This document shows positions 11,938 to 24,379 of a DNA stretch of 64,000 nt, in pieces (positions within the stretch are counted from its first letter, which is position 1; every line of letters begins with the position of its first letter). The stretch comes from Sipunculus nudus (taxonomy: Eukaryota > Annelida > Sipuncula > Golfingiida > Sipunculidae). Location: contig CM049308.1 of assembly GCA_026874595.1 (NCBI GenBank), positions 19,402,001 to 19,466,000 of the forward strand, written 5' to 3'. The notes below the pieces were generated by a model. That model was given only the letters and a program-made list of their open reading frames with translations. It made no database searches and was not told the origin of the DNA. Both the position numbers and the translations under genes were made by a program.

Positions 11938-12196
11938 AGTTACATACTGCTAGCTAACGTAACAGTAGAAACATTCCCTTATAACCTTTGTTCTGCATGT
12001 GTATCATGCACGTATTTATATTGCTGGCCTTCTAGGATTTCCTTCAGTTAGTTGTATAACAAGGTTCGTAACCAAAGTGTAAATTAATTGATGAACCTAT
12101 ACCTAGCGTTAATTATTGAAAATATTATTGAGTCATATCGGCCTATATGTGATACGGTGCATGAAATAAGGCCTGCCGTTTTAATACTTTATCATC

Positions 12197-12572
12197 CAGG
12201 GGCGTCAATATAGGGGGGATGGGGGGGGGGTATATATACCCCCCACTTTGTGGCAAGGGGGAGATAGCCAATGTAATCACCCCCCACACACACACTTTTC
12301 AGAGAATAATATTATAATAATGCGAATGATATATATTAATAAATAGAATTAAAAACTTTGAATCCATTTACTAAAAAATGTTATATCTATGCCTTGCTTA
12401 GAATTCACAAAATAACTTATTTCTATTATAATATTATAATTATTTGAAATATAATTAAGTTTATATATAAATAAGTATAAATATATATATAATAATCGTG
12501 TATATATAATAATCGTGTCGCATCCCGTGAAACAGACTGTTGTGAATTAACAGTGTTGTTTTTCTTCAGAGT

Positions 12573-12603
<31 letters not shown>

Positions 12604-12687
12604 GAATATGTCACTCAGAGACGCTGAAAAAATGATATATTATATGTAGTCATCCCCCCCACCCTTGAAGAAAAATTGACGCCACTG
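12197..12687 (+). mobile_element. hAT-like non-autonomous element with perfect 8-bp TSD
   Basis: The 491-bp element starts CAGGGGCGTCAAT and ends with the inverted form ATTGACGCCACTG. TTATCATC is present immediately on both sides (12189-12196 and 12688-12695). An 8-bp duplication with CAG...CTG termini is the hAT superfamily hallmark. No transposase ORF is present. A 70-bp repeat and a TA run (12506-12600) have inserted inside it. A relative lies at about 51099-51483. Confidence 0.8.
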
Positions 12688-13831
12688 TTATCATCTGCAT
12701 ATATTACATGCCCTATGCTTGTTTGAATCCAAAAACAGGATTATATAACATTTAATGAGGCTATGCGTGACCTATAGCTTAGAATTAGCTTCGATGCATG
12801 GAACGATACACACGGTTCGTGTAACTCTTCCCGATTGTACATAACTGTTCCTTCTACGAAAAAGTTTCTTTTTCCACAAGCAATTTTCATTTTCTTTAAC
12901 AATGTGTATAAAAACGGGCCATTTGGCTTAATCTATTGGGAACAAAGTCAAACTGAATCAATTTTTGTTCATTCAACGGGTTTTCGCTTTAGCCATATTT
13001 TCGACAAGCAGTTAGTTAGCTTTTGTCATACATGCGTATTTAGTTTTGCCCAGTTGGTTATCTACGCTTTCACATTTCACCATGCCATTTTTGATGTGAG
13101 AATACAGTGTAATTGAGAACAGTGTTCGTTGGAAGAATTAAATATTGAATATTGCACTAATTAATTTTTTGGGGTGTAATTAGGGAAGCGACAGCTCTAG
13201 GGTTATGGTAAATATATAAGATCATCTTGTTGTTAACAGATTAGGCAATACTGGAAAATATAATGAATTATTCATCGAAAGGTGTAAAGCTATACCATCA
13301 TATTGCATGCATCTTCTGTGCAAACGTGGTAAATGAATTCAGTTAAACCCGAGTCCCAATGCTTTGTGTTTATGGTCGCTGTTCGCTTGTTTTCAAATCT
13401 GTTTTCACATGATTCCATGGAAAAGGAAACAAATGAACTGTATACCATACTTATAAATTGGCCTATACGTCATCCTTTCATTAACTCCTCTTAAGCTTGT
13501 ACAACAATTACCTCCTAAATGGACGCCTGATTGCTTAATTAGTCCACCTTCCGAGAGCTGGTAAGAATGCCCATAAATTGGGTTTGGTAATTAAACTTTA
13601 GAAACGTGAACACGCGTGCCAGAATGTTTGTTACGGCTGGTCCGCAATAAGTGTACCTTTTGTTAATTTCCTCACGGTAGCATGCCCTTTTGAACTTATG
13701 GTAATTATCAACATAAGTATACTGCACTAACGGGGACTCATGTTACGATGTCTTTATTTCTATGTGAAAAATGATAAAACTATTTCAAAATAAAATTAAA
13801 TATAAATAATCATTTTAAGCTGAATATAATA

Positions 13832-13910
13832 AAAAATGAATATTAGTTCAACTTTAATAAAAAGAATAATATTACATGAATATGATAAAGTTCAACTGAT
13901 ATTCATTTTT
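13832..13910. repeat. AT-rich inverted repeat (foldback)
   Basis: Arms 13832-13858 and 13884-13910 are complementary at about 24 of 27 positions (core TGAATATYAGTTSAACTTTA), with a 25-base spacer. It could form a hairpin. It may be a foldback element, and no gene context suggests a small RNA. Confidence 0.55.
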
Positions 13911-14658
13911 GTTAAAAAAGTATTAAGTATTAAAGAAACAGTTACAGTATTATGGCTATATTTAATATAAATATATATAAATACTATTAAAGTAGTAGTA
14001 CTTATAGAAGAATTAATAATGATAATTATAAGAATTATACTATTAAAAAAATAATAAATGTTATAATGCAAATTCATAACTATACTTCGTCCTAAATTTT
14101 TTCATAAAGATATGATTATCTTTAAAAGCAATTTAAGTATATGCATACCCAAATATTTCAATATATATTTGTCTGTGTGTCTGTCTCTCTCTGTATACTT
14201 TTTACATCTTTTTACACCATTCACAGCCATATGGTTTATATTATGGTAACAGTATACATTTCAGAGTGCGAGAGTTGCAAAGGTACAGGTTATAGTCATA
14301 TCAAGCAGCACATTCAGCCTAATGCTAGGATACAAGTGAAGAGAATGCTTCACCTTGCTCGAGCTGCGACATATCAGATAGTGACACAGCAAAGAAATCG
14401 ATTAATTGTCGCCACACCAAACACCGAGACAGGTGCCCGCTTGTTATTCTTTATGTTATTCTTTAACAATGCTAATAAATCCATGGCATATATGACATGA
14501 GGACTGCAATAGCTGCATATTTTTTAGGTACCCCCTCCCTCTGGAGTTAGAGCGGATGAAATGTGACCCGAAGGCTATTGTATACAAGTAAGATATAGCG
14601 ACAGGAACCGCTTACATACATAAGGTACATGATATATATGGAGTGTTATCAAACTCAC

Positions 14659-14950
14659 CTGTATAATTTAGACAACCGAAAGTTCTCAACTGCTATACCA
14701 CGGTGAACAGTCCATGTACAGTTCTGACCATTACGTGACCATTAAAGCTATGGCAGTGGCTTGGTTATTAAATCTACGTAATTTTGCCGGCGTTGCTTTT
14801 CATTCAGGCTGTCAAACGCTCCGCAGCCTCATATAACGGGCCCATAGCAACGTTCAACACAACGACACTGGGGACACCATTTCCGCCGGGCCCGTTGCTA
14901 GCTCTGTATTAACCAATCAGACTGCTTCGCGTTCCGATATCAAAGTGCAC
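14659..14950 (-). promoter_or_regulatory. Possible promoter and 5' UTR exon of the LRR gene
   Basis: This patch is GC- and CpG-richer than its surroundings. It has a CCAAT box (CCAATCAG near 14917) and paired GGGCCC-centred motifs (near 14838 and 14888). On the minus strand a good donor (TATACAG then GTGAGT) follows 14659, which would splice to the acceptor at 10040. This is inference: no TATA box or initiator was recognised, and the patch could instead serve an unseen plus-strand gene. Confidence 0.28.
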
Positions 14951-14959
14951 CTTAGCGCG

Positions 14960-15400
14960 AAAAGCGTATGTGTATAGTATGTATACGGTTATGTTAACTG
15001 CACAGGAACGTCTTGCGTGGAGTCGGACCGATGCAGCGAGTTCAGCTCGGACCAACATTTGCTTTGGCAACTACATGTATATGCAAAGGCCCGGTGTATA
15101 CCGAAACCAATACGTAGATCAGATCAGCTGTCAGTGTGTATTAAGCGGGAGAGACTCTGAAATGGGAGAGGGTTTGGGGATATGATTAAAAGGGCCGTTT
15201 CCCTCAATCCAATTTTTTTAAGGATTGCGGAATGTCAAATACATTGAGTTTCAGAATGAGACACTGTAGTGTAGACGGGGATGTATTTCCGTAGGAATTT
15301 GATGCCCAAATTGCGAAAAATGACTGATTTAGCATTAACAGGATATGAACTAATGAACAATGTTAGGTAACAAATTTTCATATCCCTCTAACACCGAAAA
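14960..15400. other. No supported gene
   Basis: A 71-residue ORF (14970-15185) has no recognisable domain and no splice context, so I do not call it. Confidence 0.4.
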
Positions 15401-15404
15401 ATCG

Positions 15405-15860
15405 AAGATGGCCGCCTTCACCCTTAGGAATGATTGAGTGTTGGGGATATAGTGTACCTGCACGTGTAACAGGACGACGTTTTCTTTGGAAGTGAATAAT
15501 ATAGCGCTTGCTTTCATTTTATTTGCACTTAAGCTGATCAATGAATGCAGGTTAAATTTATTTTTATGCACCCTGTGACCCCAAGGAATCCAAGATGGCC
15601 ACCATTGCAGTCTTAACATAGAGATAATGCTATTATACTGAAATTGTCTCTAAAAACTTAATGATATTGGATCAATTTTCTTTGAATGTGTTCTGTCGAT
15701 TGCAACTAAAAAGGAGTCTTTATGAGCTCTGTGGCCCCAGGGAATCAAAAAGGGCGGCCAGGGCAATCTGAACATAGAGATAATGATAAAACTTAATGAT
15801 ATTAGATCCTTTGATCGAATTATACTTTTTTAATGTGTTCTGTTAATTGCAACTAACCAG
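15405..15860. repeat. Degenerate tandem repeat, about 157-bp unit
   Basis: The landmarks CATAGAGATAATG (15616 and 15772), CTGTGRCCCCARGGAATC (about 15571 and 15729) and GTGTTCTGTYRATTGCAACTA recur at about 156-158 bp spacing. A third partial unit lies to the left. Confidence 0.65.
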
Positions 15861-16559
15861 GGGTTGTCGGAAGTTACTGAGGGTACGCAAGGTCAAAGTC
15901 AAATGTATGTACTAATATTTTAAAGCATAAAAATATCTTGGGCACTACACTGTCATATGATATGTGATATGGTCACGGTGATCAAAAGGAAATAGACCCG
16001 ATGAAATTGATGCTCATGATCTCTTTTTTATATTGCTGATTCTCTCATGGTAGTACTACATGGTCTAGGTTTCTGCCATAGTAAAACAAAACAAACATTT
16101 AGAATCAATTTGTGTGGTTATATGGAAGATTCCAAGATTGCAAAAGCCTTGTTTGTGGTCTTGATACAGAAATATTCATGTCATATTAAACTATTCCAAG
16201 TACATGTACCTTGTAGAACAGGGGGATCAGTAGAAATCGTTGTCTGGATATTTTATATTTCTATATAGTTTATCTGAATATGAGCTGAAACAGGTCTTGT
16301 TGTTACAAGTTATATATAAGGTACCTCTAAAAGCTAAAAGGAGACAAATAATGCACACAAAAAAAATCAGCCATATTTGATCAACAGGAAAAGAGACACA
16401 TCTGCATATGTAAAATGGTATATGAATACGCAATATTCCTAAAGGGAAGTTTGTAGATTACGGGAATACAAATATCTCTACGGTACACTTGTTGGATAAA
16501 ACGGACCATGTAGATCCGGGCATAAAGGCCAACACCACGGATGGAATCTTTTTTTTATA

Positions 16560-16850
16560 TTTTTTTGATGGAGGTAACCGCCTCCATTTTTAATGCAAAC
16601 TTTACTAAATATAGGTACGTCTGCAGATTTCTATTCCGGTTTTGGACTAGGTGACAGGGCAGTATCACACGCTTCCTCTCATTTCGTCCTTAGCGTTCAC
16701 CAAACCCCAATGACTACTGCACCTGCGGGTCCTTGGTGCGTAGTCATCCCCATTGCTGGGTCATGCCACCGAGGATTCCCCGAAAGGCCTACTGGTTTGG
16801 GAGTTAAGCACGGCCGTTAGGCACGACCTTCCCATTACGCCTGGATAGAA
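16560..16850 (-). mobile_element. SINE-like dispersed repeat, copy 2 (body only)
   Basis: The reverse complement matches the body of the 3500-3870 repeat: the terminal GGAGGCGGTTAC, the TGCAGA motif, and the AATGGGAAGG and ACGGCCGTG block. It also shares a CCAATGACTACG-like block with the 55.4-kb copy. The tRNA-like head is missing or very decayed. Confidence 0.55.
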
Positions 16851-16859
16851 TCACCAAAG

Positions 16860-18670
16860 AATTTATAAAATAGGACTCTAGCAGAAAAATAAGCATTTCC
16901 GATGTTCAATGTTACTGTCATTTAGGCATTGCTGTGCCTTAGGATTTAAATATAATACATAATTTCAACAATGTTCAAGATCATACATGTGTATTATACA
17001 TATTCCACTGCCCATCTCAATATTATCCTAATAAGTTCTAAGCGCATCTTATAACCAGCTGCTGTGGCATTTTGGTTTTCTAAGCACTCGCATCTTCTTG
17101 TCGATGAAGGCCTGATAGTTATTTCTGATATTATCATCTGTGGTTGTGGTATCTAAATCTTGAGGTGCTTGGTCCCGATTATCCGACATTAACCTAGGGG
17201 GTTCTTAAAGATACATGTATTTGAATTCGCCAGATGTCGTTTACATGTAGTCACTTTACATTTTTAGTGACCGAATCAGTATAACCCTGTGCACGTGCAG
17301 ATGTGTTGTCTTCTTTTGTTAAGGCAGCATATTTTTCTGTTATACTATTTCCATCATTTTGTGACAATTACAATAAAAGCTGACCTATTCCCGCCTATAT
17401 TCAGGTAAAGTCAAAAGATATTCAGACAAAGGTTTTAAATGCTTCTCGAAGTGTACCAGGCGTCTGGAATAGTTAACAGGCCATAAGTTGTTCTTGTAAC
17501 AGGATCAACAGGCTGTTTTGACCTTTTTGTACCACCCACACAAATTGATTTCAAAATGTTTGTTTTGTATTAATACTGTTGACGATTATACTAAGCAATA
17601 AATCAGCAGAGAATCAGCAATATGTGAATTATGTAACACGTACATCAATTCCATGTTTTGAAGGGGCCTAATCACCTTTATAACCTAAAGATAAACTTGG
17701 AGATTTTATTCAAAATAGGCCAGAAAACGTTGATATCACGTACACAGGCTGCATGTTTTGTTAATATTAACTTGTTAATAATTTGTGAGGGCCCGTCAAA
17801 ATAAAACAAATTCAACAATGGCATCGAACAGCAAGTCGGGTAGGCGAGAGTTATGCTAATGGCGTTTTGCAACAAATAACCTTTTGTGCCTCCGCAAATA
17901 CGCCACATACCATATTAGATTACATTTTTTCCCCTTTTGTCAACATTGCTATGTTTACAAACATGTTGTTGGTCAATTAGTTCATACATCCTTCACAGAG
18001 GTATTATAAGACCTTTCAAAACTAGAATTACCTTTAGATCATTATTATATATACACAGAGAAGCCAGAAATCACAAGTTCTCCTCCAAAGTGTAGGTGAA
18101 TGGGCACCTTTAAGGTCCATTTGAAAACCATATGACAGTATCTTAGTGTAATGTATTTTAATATCGTCCCTATGATATATTATTCTGCAAAGACAATTAT
18201 AAATACCTTTGACTATTTAAAAACCTTATTACATTATATATTGCAGCGTAGTACCCAAGATGTCTAATGTTATTCTTAAGATCGAAGTTTGGTAAATAAG
18301 TTTGACCTTGACCTTGAATACCCTCTCTAACCTTTGGACAGCTCCTGGAGTAGTTGGTATTACCAGTACACATTCCAAATCTTATAAATCGATCCAATAT
18401 TATTCATTTTGATGCGATAGTTACAATATCAAAGCAATATCTAGCCTTTTTATTATGATGGCTACATCTTGGATTTTTGGGGGGTCGGGGGTTTGATAAA
18501 ATTTGTTACCTAACATTTTCCATCAGCTTACACCTAAATGAAGTGAAAACGAGTGCTATCTCCATTTGGGCATTCAATTCCTACGGGACTGGTATTTTGC
18601 TACAAGAGCGACTACACTACTGGGCGTTACAGACCGATTTTTTTTTCTTTCTTCAAGGTCACAAACGCGC
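16860..18670. other. Intergenic, nothing recognised
   Basis: AT-rich DNA without supported exons or clear repeats. Confidence 0.5.
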
Positions 18671-18678
18671 ACGATACT

Positions 18679-18800
18679 ATGGCGGATCCAGGGGGGGGGG
18701 GGTGTCCCAGGGGTCCTGATCTCCCCCCCCCTTTTTGAGCCAAAACATACTTTTGTTTAGGATTTTAAACCAAATTTTGCGACCTGGATCCCCTCCTTTA
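18679..18800. mobile_element. Truncated GGATCC-family MITE, copy 2
   Basis: It begins GGCGGATCCAGGGG and continues through G and C tracts with TTTAAACCAAATTTTGCGACCTGGATCCCC. The right terminus resembling the other copies is lost. Confidence 0.5.
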
Positions 18801-18914
18801 GACTAGTATACAAATAGCCCACTGTATATATATAAATGCCTATTTTTTAAGGTGTCCACTGTACGAGAGGTTCCATTCTCTGTCTCTATTTTTCTCTCTT
18901 TTATTTTCTTCTAA

Positions 18915-18916
<2 letters not shown>

Positions 18917-18976
<60 letters not shown>
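18917..18976. repeat. (CT)n-(AT)n microsatellite
   Basis: A C tract and CT run lead into an AT run. Confidence 0.9.
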
Positions 18977-18981
<5 letters not shown>

Positions 18982-19647
18982 GACAACTCGGACTAGGCCG
19001 AACTGCCAACTTTATAGAGATGACCTTTAAATGGAGATCATGCAACACAATAAGCAGGTGAAAAAATGGTACTGTGTATATGTATATATATATACGTGTG
19101 TGTGTTTGATTTGATATTACATTCAGTCATTAAGATTCAGTCGTTATATGCTTTATATGACAAGAATATGAGTGTTTACCTGGTTCATAGCTAAGATAAA
19201 AAAAATATTGTTAAAAGTCAGCATGATTTATCAATCATAACCGCCAGTTTAATTTGAAATATTATAGTTTCGGAAATGTTGCGTTGTAAATAAAAAAAAA
19301 GAAGGTTACTGTCAGTTACCACCTGGAAAACGTTTCAGCGCTAATGATGTGCTGATGGAGTTGTCTGAGTAGTTCTCCCGTGCATTAACATGCGTGAGCT
19401 TAAATATCTTCGAGAAACGTTCACGTGTCATTAGATGGTCAATGGTTCTAATTACAACGTCTCGCGGACAAACTCTTCTGTCAATGAACCGTAATTAAAC
19501 ATCGTAACCCTCATTTTACTCAGAGTTAACTTAAAGCCAAACACTCTTAGTTTATAGGAGTAGAGTATAGTCAATAAAATAAGGACATTCACAAAATATA
19601 CCTTAAAATGGGTTAAGAGTTAATTACTTGTAATAGTAACAGTAAGT

Positions 19648-19831
19648 GATCTATCTATCTATCTATCTAATCTATCTATCTAATCTATCTATCTAATCTA
19701 TCTATCTAATCTATCTAATCTAATCTAATCTAATCTAATCTAATCTAATCTAATCTAATCTAATCTAATCTAATCTAATCTAATCTAATCTAATCTAATC
19801 TAATCTATCTATCTAATTATCTAATTATCTA

Positions 19832-19867
<36 letters not shown>

Positions 19868-20186
19868 ATCTATCTAATCTATCTAATCTATCTATCTAAT
19901 CTATCTAATCTATCTAATCTAATCTAATCTAATCTAATCTAATCTAATCTAATCTAATCTAATCTAATCTAATCTAATCTAATCTAATCTAATCTAATCT
20001 AATCTAATCTATCTAATCTAATCTTATCTATCAAATCTTATCTATCTAATCTTATCTATCTATCTAATCTATCTATCTAATCTATCTATCTAATCTATCT
20101 ATCTAATCTATCTATCTAATCTATCTAATCTATCTATCTAATCTATCTAATCTATCTAATCTATCTAATCTATCTATCTATCTATC

Positions 20187-20240
<54 letters not shown>

Positions 20241-20300
20241 ACTATCTAACTAACTAACTAACTAACTAATTAACTAAGTAACTAACTATTTATCTATCTA
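19648..20300. repeat. TCTA/TCTAA microsatellite array, about 650 bp
   Basis: Tetranucleotide TCTA and pentanucleotide TCTAA units alternate in blocks. Two pure pentamer blocks (about 19720-19805 and 19910-20010) sit between mixed blocks. The right end drifts to TAAC units. This is far larger than any other simple repeat in the window. Confidence 0.95.
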
Positions 20301-20919
20301 TCTCTATATATATATCAGTCAATGTGTCAAATAATCGGACAGATTTTTCAGTCAATTTGTAAAATGCCTGAAAATTTCAGTCATTTTATAATGTGCCTGT
20401 GTGATTTAGGCAATTGTGCCTGATTTTACACATTGACTGTAACATATATATATATCTTTCAAAGTAAGCACTAACAGAAAGCAACAGAGTATTTCCTATA
20501 CACCTTTATATATAGTGCAGTAATGAGAAAGTCTTATTCTCACAGGCTATTATTTGTTTGTATTTATCGAGGATGTCTCTCACTAGCAATATTATAATAT
20601 ATAGTAAAGGCTATATAAGATCAGTATAAATATGTTTGGATTCATATTAAGGCTAGGTTACAAGGAAGTACAGTGCAGCCATCTCCCCGGAGACGCATGA
20701 TGCTCGTTGTTGTATGAGAGTAACAACATGATCACCTATTAGCAGACGCGAGTTGTTGCCGGGAACAGAACAACTTAATCTTAGTCTAAGTGCTGTCTAC
20801 TTGTAAGGCTCCTGTTAAACATATATTTGCTTTAAGAGAAACATGTGGTCCTGATTTGATGGGCAATATCTGAGGTAACCTAGCGGGGATTAATTTCAAC
20901 CTCCTGATAATATAAATAA

Positions 20920-20922
20920 GCC

Positions 20923-20998
<76 letters not shown>
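20920..20998. repeat. (AT)n microsatellite
   Basis: About 75 bp of AT units abut the SINE at 21000. Confidence 0.95.
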
Positions 20999-20999
<1 letters not shown>

Positions 21000-21002
<3 letters not shown>

Positions 21003-21165
21003 ACGGGGTGACTTAAAAGCGGACCGAACTGCCAGGCTAGTGAAGCTTGCTTTGCTAGCGAAGCGGTTGGTACGCCGGGCTTTTGCGCCACCGTTATTGG
21101 TTCGAATCCCGGATCGGCCCAGTGTTTTCCCCTTCAAATTTGTCTTCGTAACAAAAATTTAAAAA
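21000..21165 (+). mobile_element. tRNA-derived SINE with intact B box
   Basis: A near-perfect pol III B box (GGTTCGAATCCC at about 21099) follows an A-box-like AGCGGTTGGTACGC. The body ends in an A-rich tail (AACAAAAATTTAAAAA). I could not fold a complete acceptor stem, so a working tRNA gene is not supported. It sits beside a microsatellite, as SINEs often do. Confidence 0.6.
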
Positions 21166-21189
21166 TATATATTCATATTTATATATAAG

Positions 21190-21640
21190 TGATGTGGGAC
21201 TCTTTTTAGGGACTTGGACTTAAACTCGAGGGTCCTGGACTCGGACTTGTACTCCGACTTGGGGGTAAGCACTCTAGGAATCAGGCCGAGACCTTCAATA
21301 GAATAAAAACTGTGTCTTATATTATAAAGATTGATGTACTTGTGGGTACTACTTACAGAACACTACAAAATAATAATACTAAATATATCAAGCTTTGCTC
21401 AGCATTGGGAGCTATAAAAGTAATAATCCATTATTGTAAAAGCATGTGTGAACCATCTAAAAACTGGACATGAAATCTGAAATTTCCATTTTAAAATGCT
21501 TTACTAAGGATATTTGTATTTGCCTCTGACTTGGACTCGGGTTCCAAATGACTCAGACTCGAATGAGGTGGACTTTGACCCAAAGAAACTTAAGGATTCG
21601 GACTTGGACTCGAGTAGCTTCGACTTGGTTGGTGTGGACT
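21190..21640. repeat. GACTTGGACTCG-type repeat in two blocks
   Basis: Blocks 21195-21260 and 21520-21645 consist of variants of the hexameric theme GACTTGGACTCG. They flank unrelated sequence and may be the two ends of one element. Confidence 0.5.
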
Positions 21641-21649
21641 CGACTACAT

Positions 21650-22155
21650 CCCTGTTTTATTTACAAGTACATCATATTATGTATCTTACTATCATTTAGC
21701 CTTATGCCACACTGCCATACACCATACCATATATACCTATCTATATACCCTTTCATACGACAATGTATCATACTCTTTTATAATAGAGGCGAATGAACCC
21801 ACATAAACCGTAATGTGGCATAAAATAAAATGACCATGGCCAAGTTGCAAGACCTAAATTTCTATATATCTAGATGACCTCAGAATTATCATCCTTTCCG
21901 TTTTTGCTCTGTTTTACATAGCTTACTAAAGAAGGGAAACATTGCCCGAGATGTACTTTTGAATAGGCTATCTGCTGCCTTGGCAAAGCTGATGTGAATA
22001 GATAAGGGCTGTTTAAAAAATATCGAGCCCCGTGTAAGTAGACATTTGGAAAGGATAGAAATACCAATTGCTTTCATTGGTGTAAATGCAACATCCAAGG
22101 AAAGCAAAGTGACGTCCAACGCAGTTCTCGGCATACCCGCCCAGAGAGCCCGAGT
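21650..22155. other. Intergenic, nothing recognised
   Basis: No supported exon. Minus-strand ORFs here lack domains. Confidence 0.4.
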
Positions 22156-22159
22156 AGAA

Positions 22160-22577
22160 GAGTTGCGGACCGGACCGCTGTGTTTGCAGGTAGTTTATTA
22201 TTAAAAACTCCTCTTCCACAGTAAATATACTAGAACCACTGGTAGAAATTTTGAACCAGATGTTCTGTCTAGTTAAGACAGTATCAGGGTCCATAAAAGG
22301 GGTTTGAGGTCAGCTGAATGATCTATTCATTATTATCATTTTTGTGTATAAATATATTATATTATATTATTATATTTTTATCTTGTAGACATTTTATTTT
22401 ATATTAAACTTTTTAAATAATTAATATTTTATTACCTTGACATAAATGGACCGGACCTCCTTGACCCGTTCACCGTTAGGACCGGACAATCTATAGCTGG
22501 ACCAGACCAGGACCGGGCGGCTGTGGTGGTTGACCGGGCCACCAAGGGTTGGTCCGGTCCAGTCCGCACCTCTACCG
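22160..22577 (+). mobile_element. Candidate terminal-inverted-repeat element
   Basis: The left end AGTTGCGGACCGGACC matches the inverse of the right end GGTCCGGTCCAGTCCGCACC. Internal GGACCGG motifs are frequent to the right of 22440. The ends resemble hAT termini, but no clear 8-bp duplication was found. Confidence 0.4.
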
Positions 22578-22579
22578 GA

Positions 22580-23470
22580 GAGCTACAGCACCTTCAGTCC
22601 TTCACTCACTCCAGCCTCCATTTCACCAGCATTTCTTCACCAGCGTTTTTCCTTTACAATTACATACACCAACAATATCTAAAAAAATAATAATTTTTTT
22701 TTTCAAAGAAACTGGTTGACATTTTTATTTCAATACCACTTAAAGGCTTTGTAACATATGAATGGCTACTTTGAATGAGTTGTATGCCACTCTAACGTCA
22801 TTACGTTTAGGTTGCGCATAGGCGCAATTTGGTGGGGGACACGCGAGCGGGAAGGGGGGAGGGGGGGGCGGGGTGGGGGGGCATTTCACCCCTACTTTTT
22901 CATCCAGTTGGGACATAAAATATTATATCCCCAACATCTTGGAGATTATAGAATGTAAGTTTGCCATAAAATTATTATCTCAATCCGTTAAATATATAAG
23001 ATCTAAAAAAATATGTGTCATAGTTTTGCAAAGTTCCTCAGTTGTCTTTCAGATATGAAAGACTGTTACCAAAATGACTGATAATAACATATAATTTACC
23101 AATATACACAACATTGTGGAACTTAGCCTTTAATCGCACAAATTTAAAGAATTCATGCAGGATTTAAAGGATTAAAATCAAAATGTAAACAGTATTGCAA
23201 AAAAAAAAGATAGAAGAATCCAAGTGATGCACAAGTAGAAAAGGTTTTCGCTTGTTGAAGGGAGAGTTCTCCATCTTAATTTCCACCTAAATTGATTAAA
23301 AAAATAAATTACCCCCCCCCCCCCCAACACACACACATTGCAAAAGGAAACTGCAGTCCTGGGAATGCGCTCTTGTATTCCAAAAACTACTTAGTATGAT
23401 AGTTCTCACTGGTTGGTTACATTTTTCACATTCGTTACACTGGTTACATTGGTCACCGCTCCGCGAGAGA
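22580..23470. other. Intergenic with homopolymer tracts
   Basis: A G-rich tract lies at about 22850-22880 and a C tract with CA repeats at about 23312-23338. No gene was seen. Confidence 0.5.
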
Positions 23471-23471
23471 T

Positions 23472-23996
23472 CGCTACTAAAGTCCGTTTCACCACCTGCT
23501 GTCCACCTGTTTTTGTAGATAATTTTCTTAAAAAGGTTATATTTTTTAATTATTTCCTAGAAAACTACATAAGGAAGTGACAACCTAATATGGCAGTTTA
23601 TGCTTCACAACAGTTTTTGTCTCTTCACAATAATCTGGTAGATATAATGTGTCCCTGCATGAATAGCCTTCTTTGTTTTAGCTAGTTCTATTTTTTTAGA
23701 GTGTTTACATGATATCAGCCAATAAGAAGCTGTCAACCGAGATTGTTTTTGCATATGACCAATGATCTTCCCGCCAAAAGTGGGTCTGATATGTTGTAAA
23801 ATGTTGACTGATTTCTCATATTTTCAATTACTTTTATGTTACTTAATTCAGGTGAAAGGTAGGATTTTAATTACCTTGTTGAACATTAGGTACTTTAATC
23901 CTTTAATCTACACAATAATTGTTTCCCTTGAAATGTAACTAATAAAAATATCCATAGCATAAAGAGGTGGAGATGAGTGGATGAAACGGACTATAA
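23472..23996. mobile_element. TIR element of about 525 bp, copy 1
   Basis: The left end ACTAAAGTCCGTTTCACC is mirrored by GGATGAAACGGACTATA at the right. The interior matches 57341-57876 in reverse orientation, with shared landmarks such as AGGAAATWATTRAAAATAT, GAGTGTTTACATG and ATGTTGTAAAATGT. No transposase is encoded. Confidence 0.6.
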
Positions 23997-24009
23997 TAAA
24001 AATAACCCA

Positions 24010-24370
24010 GGTATTATGGATCGACCTTCACTACTTGTCTCAGCTGTCAGACTTCAAAATCAAACTTTGTCACAATTAAAAAAAAAGCCTTCCGTTAACA
24101 TTGCAAAATCGCATGTACACTAGAAATGATATATCTGTCAAGTTATTCCGCTAAGTTATTATTGCAAAATGTTCATGTAATGTGCCCTGTAACAATACTG
24201 ATGTGGCATATTTTAATGGGCTGCATTTATTCCTTTAGAAAGATTTATACCTACGACTCAGGTGTATTTAGAAGTCCTATTGCATTCTGGGAAAAGAACA
24301 ACATCCCTACTTAACAGATTCGTTCTCTTGTGAACACGATTTTCGCAAAGTGCGGAATGATTTTTGTTAT
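24010..24370 (+). mobile_element. Dispersed repeat family B, copy 1 (decayed)
   Basis: It shares CTACTTGTCTCARCTGTCA, a TATACCTACG...GGTGTATTTAGAAG-like block and CGTTCTCTTGTGAACRCG with the copies at 39420-39800 (+) and 46320-46735 (-). No coding function is visible. Confidence 0.5.
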
Positions 24371-24379
24371 AACTTCATG

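Noticed and set aside
20786-21137. ORFs with long IYIYIY runs (also at 12426, 28439, 42531, 42617 and 48567)
   Set aside because: They are translations of TA microsatellites.
21000-21165. A tRNA gene, because of the good B box
   Set aside because: No closed acceptor stem or plausible anticodon arm could be formed, and the A-rich tail fits a SINE.
22013-22294. 93-residue minus-strand ORF
   Set aside because: It overlaps the candidate TIR element and shows no domain.
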